NCBI RefSeq assembly: GCF_030253575.1
Contig: NC_080569.1
Span: forward strand, 10,299,001 to 10,363,000
From: Rhododendron vialii
Taxonomy: Eukaryota > Streptophyta > Magnoliopsida > Ericales > Ericaceae
Length of the DNA stretch: 64,000 nucleotides
Direction of reading: 5' to 3'
Both the position numbers and the translations under genes were made by a program. Of the stretch, positions 32,843 through 44,805 are shown piece by piece (positions within the stretch are counted from its first letter, which is position 1; the number at the start of each line of letters is the position of its first letter). Under the pieces are notes generated by a model. The model was not told where the DNA came from and did no database searches. It saw only the letters and a list, made by a program, of their open reading frames with translations.

Positions 32843-35800
32843 ATGACCGAGGTCCACGGGGAGGAGTTTGCGAGCCGGTACGCCGGAACGCGGGGCAATG
32901 TCGGCGGCGGCGGCGGGGAGGAGGAGGACTGGAAGTACCACGCGGCGGAGTTCGCGAAGGGAGTGGCGGAGATGAGCGTGGAGTTCGGGAGGGGCGTGAG
33001 GGACGTGGTGAGGCAGAGCTTGCTGGCGAAGGATTCCTACTTCGTGAGGAACTTCGGGGAGCCTTGCGCCAGGGCGTGCGAGAGGTTGAGGTTCCTGAAC
33101 GAGTACTTGCCGGAGGATCGCGATCCGGTCCACTCGTGGACCGTGGTGTTCTTCGTTGCTGTCGTTGCTCTTGCAGGTACTCGTGTGGGTGCGAAAGTTT
33201 ATCGCGGACTTGTTGTGCTCTCTGTTTGGAAAATTTTAGCGAATTTGTTAATTTAGGCTGATAAATTTCTTAGGATTCGGTGGTGAGAGATTCATATTTG
33301 ATTGCGATCTTGAATTGAGCGTAATTCGGCGTTGACTGTTAAGTCTGTGCGTGAGTTGAAGCAAGTCGTTCGTATGTGTTGACTTAGCATCTAATACAAG
33401 ACTCGTAAATATTTATCACGGATATGTTCTGCTAATTTTAGCGTATTTGTCAATTTAGATTCTTAAATCGCTCTTGAGAGATTGATATTTTATTGAGCAT
33501 AATTCAAAGTTAAGTCACTAAGTGAGTTGAAGCAAGTTGTTGATATATGTTGCTGTTGAATCTAATAGAAGACTCGTAGATGTTTGTGAAAACAAAGAGG
33601 AGAATTGAGGTTTTTCATGTTAATGTGAATTTGATTATTGGAAAGAACGCTAGTTGTAATTTTTTTTTTCTCCTGTGGGTCAAATTGGTTACAGTAATTT
33701 GAATAATTTTTGTTGGCAACTTGAGGTCAGATTTTAAAGAAAATTGCGTGATTAGACATTGATCAAAATGGTGGAGAACATTATAAAGGTACCGAATTAG
33801 AATCAGAAGTCTTTTAGAATTTCTCTAGAGAAATTTAACAATGATCCTGAATTGAGCCTAATTCGACGTTGAATTTGGGGAATTAATGTATTCGTCTTGT
33901 GAATTGGCTATTGGAAATAGTGTCGTCCTTTGACTCCTTTCACATTTGATAGTAATTTCTCTCTTGTGGATCATATTACTTAGTTATTCATTGTAAGAAG
34001 TACATTCTACATTTGGTTGCAGTTTTAGCCCTGGTTCCAAGTTGAATTTTTGTGCTGGTGAGGATCAAATATTGGGCAGGTCATTGCCCAATTTTAGCGG
34101 GTCACTTGTTTATTTATGAGTGATACAATAGGATTTATCTTGGGACTCTGCGAGATTGTCCCTGTGTTCTTCAGGTCATTGCCCAGTGTAGTGGACCACT
34201 TAGTTGCTCATGAATGATATTAGTGGATTAACTTCAAATCTTTTTCTTGTGGAGGATCCTACTCTTACCATGCCAGAATCCTATTACCACAAACTATCAT
34301 TTGCTCAATGGTTGTCAACCATTAATAGTGTTGGCAATATGCTCTTTGTCAGCCATTAGGATTTCGAGTTCATAAATCTCAAATTTTGCCTCTGCTTATC
34401 TGGACTTTGAATTAATCTGCTCCTGCTTACAATAGGAGAAATGAATATGCCCCCTACTTGAGTTGAAAAAGAATCACTTACATATGAACTGCATCTTGAG
34501 GAGATAATCACACGACCAGGACTTTGAATGGGTACAAAAGGGTTCTCCCATTTTAGGTCTTAAATTGGGCCCTTTGCCAGCAATTAGAAACTCTAGAATT
34601 GCTTTGTATAAAGGAAAAAAGTATTTCTTGAATTTTTCACTTGAGGAAATGTAGTAGAGCTGCAGAACAGTGGTCAACATATATTTGTGCCATCTTAAAT
34701 TCTTAAACTTCAGTTTCTCCTGAATAATTTCACATTCTTGTCTTGTTTCTTCATGGTCTGCTCACCCTTCTATCTTATCTGCAGCGCTGTGTGTAAGTAG
34801 TGGACATGATACTACCACCCCATTGGTAAAGAGATTGTATATACATCCTCCTAATGCTTGTCGTATATTACTACCGGATGGCAGACACTTGGCTTATCAA
34901 GAACAAGGCGTTCCAGCTCACAGAGCTAGATTTTCCATGATTAGTGCTCATCCCTTTCTTTCATCCCGACTTGCAGGTAGAATAATCTCATTGCCAAACC
35001 CTTAAATTGGTGTGACTAAATCTAATGAGTTGTGGGTAATACTGCTTCATGCTATCATTTGGCACTAATTTCTTTACTTATGTTAAAATAGGAATACCTG
35101 GTCTAAAGGCTTCACTGCTGGAGGAATTTGGCATTCGCCTGGTAACATATGATCTTCCAGGTTTTGGTGAAAGCGATCCCCATCCCAATAGGAACCTTCA
35201 GTCGTCAGCTCTGGATATGTTGCAATTATCATATGCTGTCAATGTCACTGAGAAGTTCTGGGTGCTAGGATACTCAGAAGGAAGCATGCATGCTTGGGCT
35301 GCACTCAGATACATTCCTGATAGAGTAGCAGGTATACCGCCGCGCTTCTCTCATACGTCAATTACTATTAAATTCATGAATGTAGCAGTTATGGGTTATT
35401 ATCCATCTTGTAGTGATGTACATTGTACGTGTTCCTAACAGATTTTCTCCAATTTTTCGAGGTCTCTAAGGGGCATGAAAACACATCTCTCCCTCTACAT
35501 GTATCTCCTCATAGAAATGTTCTTCTTCATACCTTAATTTTGCATCTAAGATGGTTGGCCTCAAGCAAAGAAGTTTTGAACCTGTGGCATCTCGTTCGCA
35601 AGGCTAGGTTCTAAGCGACTGTTCTACACCTTAGAGCTAAATAGTTTGTTTTTGTATGCTTGTTCTGCCCATTTTGAGTAATTAGCGACCTTGTCTTGAT
35701 ACTGTAGACGGAGTATGTTAATCTGCAATATTTTCTTGGATGAGAAGGATTTCCCCTTCAGAAACAAGTTTTGGCAACTGTCATATTTTCTCTCCGCGGA

Positions 35801-37724
35801 AGTGATGTATAAATAAGAAGTAGATTGATGATTTTCTTACGATGCACGCTGTATAGCTATTTACAAAAATTTGAAAATTGTAATATGATGAGCCATAAAG
35901 GGGATGTAGGTCTCTAGCTAGAACTTATAACAAAGGCTTTTTGATCTATAAAGGGAATTCATGCAGCCAATCCCCAAATACTTCAATAGACTATAGGTAC
36001 TATAAAATGACAACAAAGAATTGAAAGCTTGCAAATCCTCAAGGAATTGGACCCTCAAGTACAACTATGTAATATGGCATTTTTTTTCATGTGAACAATC
36101 TGATATGCATGGGGCCACATAGGAAATGGTAGGAATGTTCTGCTTCATAATACTGAAATTCAATGAGAAGATCACCCATGCTATCATAGATCTGAACTTC
36201 TGTGTTGCCCGGGAACAGAGAGAAATGAAATTCTACTTGATGCTCTTTATCTCTGATCTATCCTGGCTGGATATGCAGGTGCACTGATGGTTGCTCCGGT
36301 TGTTAATCCGTATGAACCAAGCATGACAAAAAAAGAGAGATCTCGAATCTGGGAGAATTGGTCACCGCAAAGGAAACTAATGTACTATTTAGCTCGTAGG
36401 TTTCCTAGTTCTCTTGCTTACCTCTACCGCCGAAGCTTCCTGTCTGGAAATCATGGTCAGATAGATAAGTGGCTATCACTATCAGTTGGAAAGGGAGTAC
36501 GTCATCTTGCTATACCCATCTTTCTCGTAAACATGTGTTCTTGTTATGCATTTAGATGGGTAGAATAAGTAAACCAAACAATTGGGATCTACATAAATAT
36601 GTAAGAACTTGCCGAAATCTCAGTTAGCAATCCTAATGGTGTGGCGACAATTTGGGAGTTGTTTCAGCTCCTCGCGTTGAAGGAATTTCTTCTAAATGTA
36701 TCGATCAGTTACTTCGATGGTTTCTCATTGCGGAAAATGCTGATTTGTGTAGGATAGAGCTTTGATAGAGGAGCCAATATTTGAGAAGTTTTGGCAGAGG
36801 GACGTAGAGGAATCTGTCAGACAGAGAAATGTAAAACCATTTGTGGAGGAAGCTGTTTTGCAAGTCTCCGAATGGGGTTTCAGACTTTCAGACCTCAAAA
36901 TACAAAAGAAACGCCAGGGTCAAGGTATCATTCATTGGCTGAAGTCCATATATAGCCAAGCAGAAGAACAATTGACAGGCTTTCTTGGCCCAATTCATAT
37001 ATGGCAGGTTAGTGCACCTCATATAATCTTCTTCTTCATTTTGTTTTCTTTTCCTCGTATGGAATCCAATAATATCGTCTAGAATTTTTAATGCCTTGCT
37101 TATGTCTTCAAAACGAAGTGCTTTGCTTATGCTTAGGAACAACAGTTCATTTTTACAGCATTGTTTCGTTTATTTAGTCTATTTAATGGAGGCCAGATGG
37201 ACGAATTTAGTTGTACACTAAACCCTCAAGCACAGTTAAGTTGATAGCAAAATGATGTCCTGAGAAACAAACGATGCGTTGAATTTGTATCAAACTTTCT
37301 TTTTCTTCCAGGAGTATTGAAGTAAAATAAATAAACTTAATATGCCGATTCTGCTACTGACCCTTCTACCATCATGTGAATTTTCCTATGCTCAACACAT
37401 ATGCCGATTCTACTACTGACCCTTTTACCCTCGTGTGAATTTTCCTACGCTCAACAGGGTATGGAGGATAAAGTTGTCCCACCCTCAACGACCGATTTTG
37501 TGCAGCGAGTTATACCAGGGGCCATGGTACATAAGCTTCTTTACGATGGCCATTTCACCTATTTTTACTTCTGTGATGCATGCCATAAACAGATTTTTAC
37601 TACCGTTTTCGGAAACCCACAAGGGCCACTTCCTGCTGAAGTAGAAGATCGAACGCCCATCAAAATAATTGAGGAGAAAGATGATGAAGAAGAAGACACA
37701 CTCGGCGATACTGTCAGGGACTGA
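32843..37724 (+). CDS. Alpha/beta-hydrolase fold protein with N-terminal membrane segment
   Basis: Exons 32843-33176, 34785-34976, 35092-35331, 36279-36496, 36753-37007 and 37458-37724 join in frame to 501 residues, all with GT-AG introns. The N-terminus is charged and soluble (to about residue 95), followed by a hydrophobic stretch (WTVVFFVAVVALAALCV) that is probably a membrane anchor. The hydrolase core has ILLPDGRHLAYQEQG, YDLPGFGESDPHPN, the nucleophile elbow GYSEGS (Ser), the acid region GMEDKVVPP (Asp) and DGHFTYF (His), so the catalytic triad looks complete. A lid region (WENWSPQRKLMYYLARRFPS) lies between. The C-terminus is acidic. The family is widespread in plants as uncharacterised alpha/beta hydrolases; the substrate is unknown. 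Confidence 0.9.
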
Positions 37725-38428
37725 GGTCATTTTTCTGGTTTAATTGAACAGATTCCGATGTATATATACAATAGGTTTACCCCCGGTAAGCATTGAGTCT
37801 AGAAGTTAAGCCATAAGTTTTGGTTTCACCAAACAGATAATTGGAAGTTGGAAACTTGGTAAAGACAATAATTCAATTGTCCTGGTTCAATATCAAGGGA
37901 CCGATTAAGATAGAAGCGTATACTGAATTGAATTGGGTCATTAATTTTCTTGGTGTGTAAACCTGTTCATGGATAAATGACACGCAAAGTGGACCTTTTC
38001 AACAGCTGATTAGTTAATGCTCAATTTGTTGATGGAGACTTAAGGCTCGGTTTGGTTTGGACGTCAATCTCATCCCCTTCAGTTGGTTTGATCCGATGAG
38101 TTAGGAATGTGTTTGAATTTCAAATCATGTGGAATAATGGAACAAAATGTAAAATAAAAAGAAAACAAGGAAATAACGAAGTAAAGGATGTAAACCCCGT
38201 CACAAATTTGCAATCCAAATTCAAAGTTAAGTGATTGTATGGTTCGAAATTCAGCATAGCAAACAAGGTTGGTTTTATAAGGAAGAAAACTTATTGGAAA
38301 AACCAATAATCAAATTACGAAGAGGGAAAAAGAAGTTAGTACATAAAAAGAAAGGGGAAACTATGAAAACTAGAAGGAAAAGGAAACAGAGAATTTACAA
38401 ATTTTCTGTTCCAACGATTTGTAGAAAA
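37725..38428. other. Convergent intergenic region
   Basis: This region lies between the hydrolase gene (plus) and the small membrane-protein gene (minus), so it holds both 3' ends. It is AT-rich, with no other gene or element boundary seen. Confidence 0.5.
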
Positions 38429-38818
38429 TCAAATGGTTCTGTTCCTTAGCAGTTTAGGACGGCTGCTTGCTTCACCTCTAAACCCAAACCTTTTCCATAT
38501 CTTAGTCCGTCCTCTCTCAACGTCCTCATCAACTTCCCTTCGACCCTCAACCGATGGTCGGATGAGCCAAGTGAGATCAGAAACACCGGCGTGGTACAAA
38601 ACCATAACCGTTGTCGACAAAAGCAGCTGAAAAATCCAAGGAGCGGTGGCGAGGGCAACGCCAGAAATGGAGAACATGAGGACGTAGAAGAGGTGTTTTT
38701 GGGAGTTGGCGGTGGCGAGGCGGAAGAGGAGAACGCCGACGGCAGTGATCCAGAGGGAGTGGATGAGGATGGAACGGAGGCGGAAGCCTTGATGAGTGGT
38801 GCATCTGTTGGCATCCAT
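38429..38818 (-). CDS. Small membrane protein of unknown function
   Basis: This single-exon reading encodes 129 residues from ATG at 38818 (gaagaaATGGATG). An in-frame stretch upstream has no ATG, so this start is preferred. Two hydrophobic regions are visible: SILIHSLWITAVGVLLFRLA (about 16-35) and a longer one from LFYVLMFSISGVALATAPWI into the LLLSTTVMVLYHAGV segment, which could span once or twice. The C-terminus is basic (RGRTKIWKRFGFRGEASSRP). Codon use is GC-richer than the surroundings, which supports coding. I do not recognise the family. It is convergent with the hydrolase gene and divergent from the cupin gene at 39732. Confidence 0.65.
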   Translation of the reverse strand: MDANRCTTHQGFRLRSILIHSLWITAVGVLLFRLATANSQKHLFYVLMFSISGVALATAPWIFQLLLSTTVMVLYHAGVSDLTWLIRPSVEGRREVDEDVERGRTKIWKRFGFRGEASSRPKLLRNRTI

Positions 38819-39547
38819 TTCTTCTATGGGGTTTAGAGGATTGTGTGTTTGAGGATGATTAGTTTTTGAATGATTAGTTTGGGACAATGAGAGGGAACAA
38901 ACTATTTGAAAATTAAAATATGGTTAGTTTACCGTTAGAGAAGATCCCATTGAGTTGTTTATAAGGAGTGTGAAAAGAAATTCGAAAAATTGTACAAAAG
39001 AATGTTTTATTTTTCAAATTAGTAATCAATTGATTTATAAATGTTTGGATAAAGATAATTTTTTCACGTACTGTTCAAATGAGCAAGCCTGCAAAACCTG
39101 AAATTAATGAATCTATTAATGTTCATAAAATATTCTAGATATAATTTCAGCTAGTTTTTGGAGTTTTATCTTTGATATTTTTAAAAATATTAGAACAAAA
39201 TTCATAATTTTTTACTTTTTCGATCCATCTCGACAAGACAAATCAATAATCTAAAAAGTTAAGCGCAGAACTAACAAATGCGAAAAAAATTTGATTAAGG
39301 GTAAAACAAGAAAAAGTCCAAAAAATCTTAGCGGAACTTAGGCTATGTTTTAAAATTTTCGAAAAAACAATCAGAGATTTTTTTTTAAATTTTAAATTTC
39401 TGTTTTGAAGCTTAAGCCCTGCAAACATATCCATTTTGCGCATCACAAGGCCAGAGACTTTGTCTGTAGGGGTAGACCTTACAAAAACTTGTGATTTGGA
39501 TCACAAATGGTGTCTATTCTAGCCAATGCCACCAAAGCAAAACACGC

Positions 39548-39629
39548 TGCATGACTGCCACGTATCACCCTCTCCCTCTCTCCCTCTCCTCTACTTAAAC
39601 CTCCTCTCTCTCCACGTACTTCACATGCA
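39548..39629 (+). promoter_or_regulatory. RY and ACGT motifs upstream of the cupin gene
   Basis: Two RY cores (TGCATG at 39548-39553, CATGCA at 39624-39629) and two ACGT-core motifs (gCCACGTA at 39557-39564, tCCACGTAc at about 39611) lie 100-185 bp before the start codon. RY elements bound by B3 factors and ACGT elements bound by bZIP factors drive seed-specific expression of storage proteins. A clear TATA box is not seen; 'tacttaaac' at about 39592 is a weak candidate. Confidence 0.55.
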
Positions 39630-39731
39630 CTCTCGCTGATTTCAGAATAGAGTAGCAGTTGTTACAACACAAGAAGAAGAAGAGCAGATCAGAGAAGAGT
39701 TTTTAGAGAGAGAGAAGGAAATTAGTTGAAG

Positions 39732-40163
39732 ATGGCAAGGAGAAAGGGTGTAGTGCTGCTGGTGCTGTTGATGATGTGCTATGCAGTGGCAATGGTGGGT
39801 GGTTCTGATGGTGGGAGGGGGAGGAGAGAGAAGGAAGAAGAGGGGGGTGAAAGGGGGAGGAGAGAGAGAGAGGAGGAGGAGGAGGAGGGAGAAGAAGAAG
39901 GGTATGACGAACGCGGTGGTGGTGGAGGGAGGAGGAGAGAGAGGGAAGAGATGTTCTTGATGCATGAGATGAAGACCGTGGTGAGGACTGATGCAGGGGA
40001 CATGAAGGTGGTCAAGGGTTTCGATTTTGGAGGAATAGGAGGGGCAGTTTCGGAAAAACAAATTCATCTTGGGTTTATCACCATGGAACCTAAGAGTTTG
40101 TTCATCCCTCAGTACCTTGATTCCAATTTGATCATCTTCGTTCGCAGAGGTATTACTAATTCT

Positions 40164-40198
<35 letters not shown>

Positions 40199-43100
40199 AT
40201 TGATTGAGAAATGATAGGCTAAGAAATGTAGGTATATGCATCCATGTATGCGGAACCATTTGATACACACGCAGGGCGGTCGTAAGGAGTGCAAGCGGGG
40301 GCCAAGCGGGGGCCGGGGCCTTACACCCGCCGATTATCCCACTAAATGCTATTACTATATTTTAAGTTTTGTTTGCAAAAACTATAAAGAATGGTCCATC
40401 AAAATTGTGTTATTCGTTTGTAAGGATGATATTTTTTTTTTGTTGATTTATGAATACATATGATTTCATCCTCGTATTGAAGAATCCTCCGTCCTGCCAC
40501 TGTAGGTACGGTTCCGAGTTGAGTTTAGATTTGTGCTTATAGACTTTTCTTTACTGATTCTGATAGTCGGGTTTTTTTTTTTCTTTCTATGGTACGAATT
40601 GGTAACTATTTATTAACCAAAATGCTAAAGCCCACTAAAGCCACTGACCACCGACCGGGAAGCAACAGCCGTATCGGCCCGGATGATCCGAGCCGGTTAA
40701 TGATTTGAAAAAAAACACCCGAGTGGTCTGTGAAAAATTGACTCAATCCGATATGTGTAGGTGTAGGTGCTCGATCTAATTTTTCATTTTTTAATGATCT
40801 TGAAATATGAATGAAAAAATGAAAGATTGGATCGAGCACTTACACATGTCGAATTGAGCTAATTTTTCACAGGCCTACTCGGTTTTTAAAACGATTGAAT
40901 TGAGCTGATTTTTCACAGGTCCACTCGATTTTTTTTTGGAAAGGATTGAGCTGATTTTTCACAAGCCCATTCGTTTTTTTTAAAAAATTATTGAACGGCT
41001 TGGGCTTGGATCATCAGTGTGGACCCACCCCTAGGTCCGCACGGTGGTTGGTTCCCGGTGTGCCACTGTCGGTGGCCATAGACGGTTCATTTCTTAAGTG
41101 TCATGAGCAAAGATTTTAAGCAGTTGGGTTAGCCCAGTTGGTATCGTTGTTATTCTTCTAATCTAATGGTCTAATTGGGAGGTTAGGGACGATCATTGGT
41201 AAAGGTGATTGGGGGTTACTCCTATTTCTTTTCCAAGGGCTTTTAGTTAGTAGCTTATGCCTTGCTAGGGTTTATGAATGAGAAAGAGCACGTATGATAG
41301 CCTGGACACCCGTGAGGAAAAAAACAGTTCATAGATGAGGATTTCCTGGCGGTGTTAATAGATGAGGATTTCCCGACACTCCGCCGTTAACTTATTGCCA
41401 CCAGGCACCAATGTATCCTGTTATTATTCTTTTGATGATCAAGATATGATAATATCGGACATGGTAATAGGAAAACTGTGTCGGAGTAATATAGGACGTT
41501 TGGGTTGTACTCATCTCCATCCTTCCTTTGTGAAAACAATACAAGTCATTTTTAGATTTTCCCAAAACTAGGGTTCATATACCTTATGAAGGATTTGAGT
41601 TTTACCCTCCAATAACTACGAGTGGAACTGACCTTTTAGAGTGGTTGGAACCCACACGATACATGGGAGACCTACACACATCGGATGGTTGTGAACACTT
41701 CTGACTCAGAACACCTATCGGATGGTTGTGAACACTTCTGACTCAGAACACCTACGTCCAATTATTTCCATTTAGGATGGCTTTTGCAGCCTTACAAAAA
41801 AATAAAAATAAAAGAGACAAAAAAAAGACAGATTGTGAGAATCACAACTTATATCATTGCTTCGTTGTGATTGGGTGCAGGGGAAGCGAAAGTGGGATCA
41901 ATCTACAAAGAGGATTTTGAGGAGAAAAAATTGAAGGGTGGAGATGTGTACAGAATCGGAGCCGGTTCCGCGTTCTACTTGAGGAATACCGGGGAGGGCC
42001 AAAGGCTTCATATCATTTGCAGTATTGACAAGCCTGATGGCTTCGGATGGGGCCGTTTCCAGGTACTTTAAAAGTCATTTCATGACTATTGTAAGAAAAT
42101 AGTGTTCAGAGTATTAATTCGTTAATTCACTTTCATACCCTTTTGATTTGTGCAGTCTTTCTTCATCGGTGGAGGAACGAATCCCATGTCTGTACTTTCT
42201 GGTTTCGACACTATGACTCTTGCAACCGCCTTCAATGTAAGCATTATGTACCAATGGTTAAACCGTAGTGCTATGTAACTATACTTGCATCTAATTCATG
42301 CCATTCTCATATTTAACGTGGCATATGGAATTCTTGTATCGAATTGATATCATTAGCACTGTAGTTCATAATCTCAATTCCAAGGCCTGATTTGAGGGGC
42401 ATAAAAACTAAACTACTATTTTGTATAGTGTGCTAAGGGCTCTTCACTGGTCCTTTCGTTCTGAATTAGAACACCCACTATTAATTTGTGACTCATCCTT
42501 TGGGGAAAAGAGAGTATTCAATCCACATGGATTGCAGGTGTCAACATCAGAGGTGAGAGACATCTTGACCCGGCAACGTTCTGGCCCAATTGTGTTCTTG
42601 TCGGAGGATTTGCACCCCCCAAACATATGGGCGCAATTCATGCGACTGAAACAGCATGAAAAACTACAGCACCTAAATCGAATAGTGGATTTGCAAGAAG
42701 CAGCCACTAAAGAAGAAGAGGAGGAACCAACATGGTTGTTGACCAAGCTATTCAAATCTGTATTTGGAAAGGAACCAAATGGAGAAGACAACCGAAGGAA
42801 GGCACCGGACTCTTACAACCTCTATGACAGGAAACCAGACTTCGGGAACAACTATGGCTGGAGCACGGCCATTGACAAATCCGATTACTGGCCTCTCGGC
42901 CACTCCGATGTTGGCCTTTATCTGGTCAACCTCACCGCGGTAATCTGCTACTTCCATTAGCCATTACTTATTACTGTGGCACTTTGTTTCTCAAGTTGGC
43001 AGACTGTCTCTAATTACAGTACATAACTAGTTTTTGTTTGTCATCATCAAGATGAAGCAGTTCATAAGATAATAGTGGTTATAGAGAGGGAAACAGGTCC

Positions 43101-43790
43101 TTTTTCAAGGAAAATATTGGCAATTAAAAAAATAGCATTACCTACTTTCAAAGTGTTGGGAATGCCAAATAGTGCTTTCCCCATTTATCAAACAAACTAC
43201 TTATGTACTTTAAAAGCAGAATAGCCAAATATCTAATTCTTTAATTGTAGGGATCCAAACTACTTATGTACTTTAAAAGCAGAATAGCCAAATATCTAAT
43301 TCTTTAATTGTAGGGATCGATGATGGCGCCGCATATAAATCCAAGGGCCACCGAGTATGGTATCGTATTGAGAGGATCAGGCACAGTTCAGGTAGTGTTT
43401 CCCAATGGGACCTCAGCAATGAAAGCGAAGGTGAGCGAAGGAGATGTGTTCTGGGTTCCCAGGTACTACCCATTCTGCCAAATAGCATCTCGAACGGCCC
43501 CCTTCGAGTTCTTTGGGTTCAGCACGTCGGCACGCAAGAACCGGCCACAGTTCCTTGTAGGAAGGAGCTCTATTCTGCAGAGCATGAAGGGTCCAGAGTT
43601 TGCTGCCACCTTTGGGGTAAGCGAGGAGAAGCTGAGGAGATTCGTGGATGCTCAACAGGAGTCGTTGATACTGCCCTCCGCCTCTGCGGCACCACCGGAG
43701 GATGGGGAGGTGAAGAGTGAGAGGAGGAGGAGGAGGATAGAGAGGGTGGTTGGGAGGTTTGGAAAGGGAATGATCATGGACTTCGATTAG
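39732..43790 (+). CDS. Vicilin-like cupin (7S globulin family)
   Basis: Exons 39732-40149, 41881-42062, 42156-42236, 42538-42939 and 43314-43790 join in frame to 519 residues with GT-AG introns. The ATG at 39732 gives a signal peptide (RRKGVVLLVLLMMCYAVAMV). A Glu/Arg/Gly-rich tract follows (about 25-80), then the first cupin domain (MEPKSLFIPQYLDSNLIIFV, GDVYRIGAGSAFYLRNTGEG). A charged linker (AATKEEEEEPTW) precedes the second cupin domain (APHINPRATEYGIVLRGSGT, EGDVFWVPRYYPFCQIASRT). This is the arrangement of plant vicilins and vicilin-like proteins, which enter the secretory pathway and are stored in vacuoles of seeds. The RY/ACGT motifs upstream fit seed expression. Intron 1 (1.7 kb) contains an inverted-repeat element. 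The 3' splice site of intron 4 is perfectly duplicated. Confidence 0.9.
40640..41090. repeat. Inverted-repeat element in cupin intron 1
   Basis: The outer arms face each other ('accaccgaccgggaagcaac' left, 'ggttggttcccggtgtgcc' right). Inside, 40729-40872 is a strong palindrome with arms of about 70 bp ('ctgtgaaaaattgactcaat' against 'attgagctaatttttcacag'). A unit 'ttgagctgatttttcacagg' then recurs two more times (about 40905, 40947). It looks like a MITE with an internal duplication. Confidence 0.65.
43193..43318 (+). repeat. Perfect 63-bp tandem duplication spanning a 3' splice site
   Basis: The two copies (43193-43255, 43256-43318) are identical, and each contains the branch region, the 'ctttaattgtag' acceptor and the first five exon bases GGATC. 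The second acceptor (after 43313) keeps the cupin frame. Use of the first (after 43250) would add 63 bases with an in-frame TAA at 43305-43307. Confidence 0.95.
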
Positions 43791-44299
43791 GAGAATTGAT
43801 CATAGAGGAGGATCGGGTGGAAGCCAGAAACCGTTTAGGACACGGTTTGTGAGTGTGTTCAACTTTTGGTTTTGGTTAGTGTTTTGTTTTCTTTGGCTTG
43901 TGTCAAATGTTTTTTGTTATTTCATTTTGAGTTCTGAGATCATGTGTGAATAAGATGACTCGTTTTGTATTTGTTCCCCATAATACTATAGCAGTTTTTC
44001 CTTCTGTTTGCCTTTTTGGTCTCTTGTTAGAGAAGAATGTGAAGAATTTGAGTTTTGCTGCTTCTCATTTCTCTTTTACAGTTCCATTTATCTCTCAGGA
44101 TCAAACAAAATCATTAGCAGCTTTAATAGAGAAGGGCAAAAACCATTTTATTAGCTTTGCATGTAGGTATCATTTTCGATTAAAAAGAACATTCACCTGA
44201 CGAAGTTATCCTCAACTAGTGATCATTCATCCTAATTTTATTCCTAAAAAATGAACATAAAATCTGACATAAAAGGAACAGAAAACCTTGAGTCATTTA

Positions 44300-44543
44300 C
44301 TCCCACCATTCCAGTTCCGGTTGTTTGTCCAATTTCGACATACGTGCCTTTTAAAAAATTGTTTATATCTTACAATCTATAATGTTTTACCTAATTTTGA
44401 AAACATTATATTTTAGATTTAATTGATATCTATCAAACAAGATCCATATTGCATATAAAAAGCATTATAAATTGAAATATATAGATAATTTTGTAAAAGA
44501 TCTCAAATAGTGAAAATAAACAAACAAATCGGGACGGAAGGAG
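44300..44543. mobile_element. Stowaway-like MITE
   Basis: The ends are CTCCCACCATTCC and the inverse GGGACGGAAGGAG, flanked by TA on both sides. The interior contains 'atctatcaaacaagatccat', a word shared with other elements here. It is 244 bp, and its ends have diverged. Confidence 0.6.
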
Positions 44544-44805
44544 TATAAAGAAAAAGGGTTAAAAGGTTGTCCTTTAATGATCTAAAGCTTCGCCTCAACC
44601 CGATAAATCAAGTGCTTAATCCAATTTACTACTAATTTTTTGTGTATTAATTTTTTTTATGGATTATTGGTTTAGTTTTTAGTTTTCTGTAAAATCGGAC
44701 CAATCTCTTCCTTATTCACGGTTACTTAATTTACCAAAAAGAAACAGAACAGTGCTACAGAGATAGATGTCTCGACATGGATCTAGATACAAGTGTATTC
44801 ATAAC

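Noticed and set aside
32501-32846. An upstream start or extra exon for the hydrolase from open frames at 32502-32846
   Set aside because: The frames lack conservation-like features and overlap an inverted-repeat element; the ATG at 32843 joins the in-frame exon 1.
39642-40067. Long minus-strand frame opposite cupin exon 1
   Set aside because: It is the shadow of the Glu/Arg-rich tract (CTC/TCC codons).
41105-41290. A SINE from the A-box-like 'ggttagcccagttggta'
   Set aside because: No B box at the right distance, no tail and no target duplication were found.
42444-42791. Minus-strand frame opposite cupin exon 4
   Set aside because: It is a shadow of a well-supported exon.
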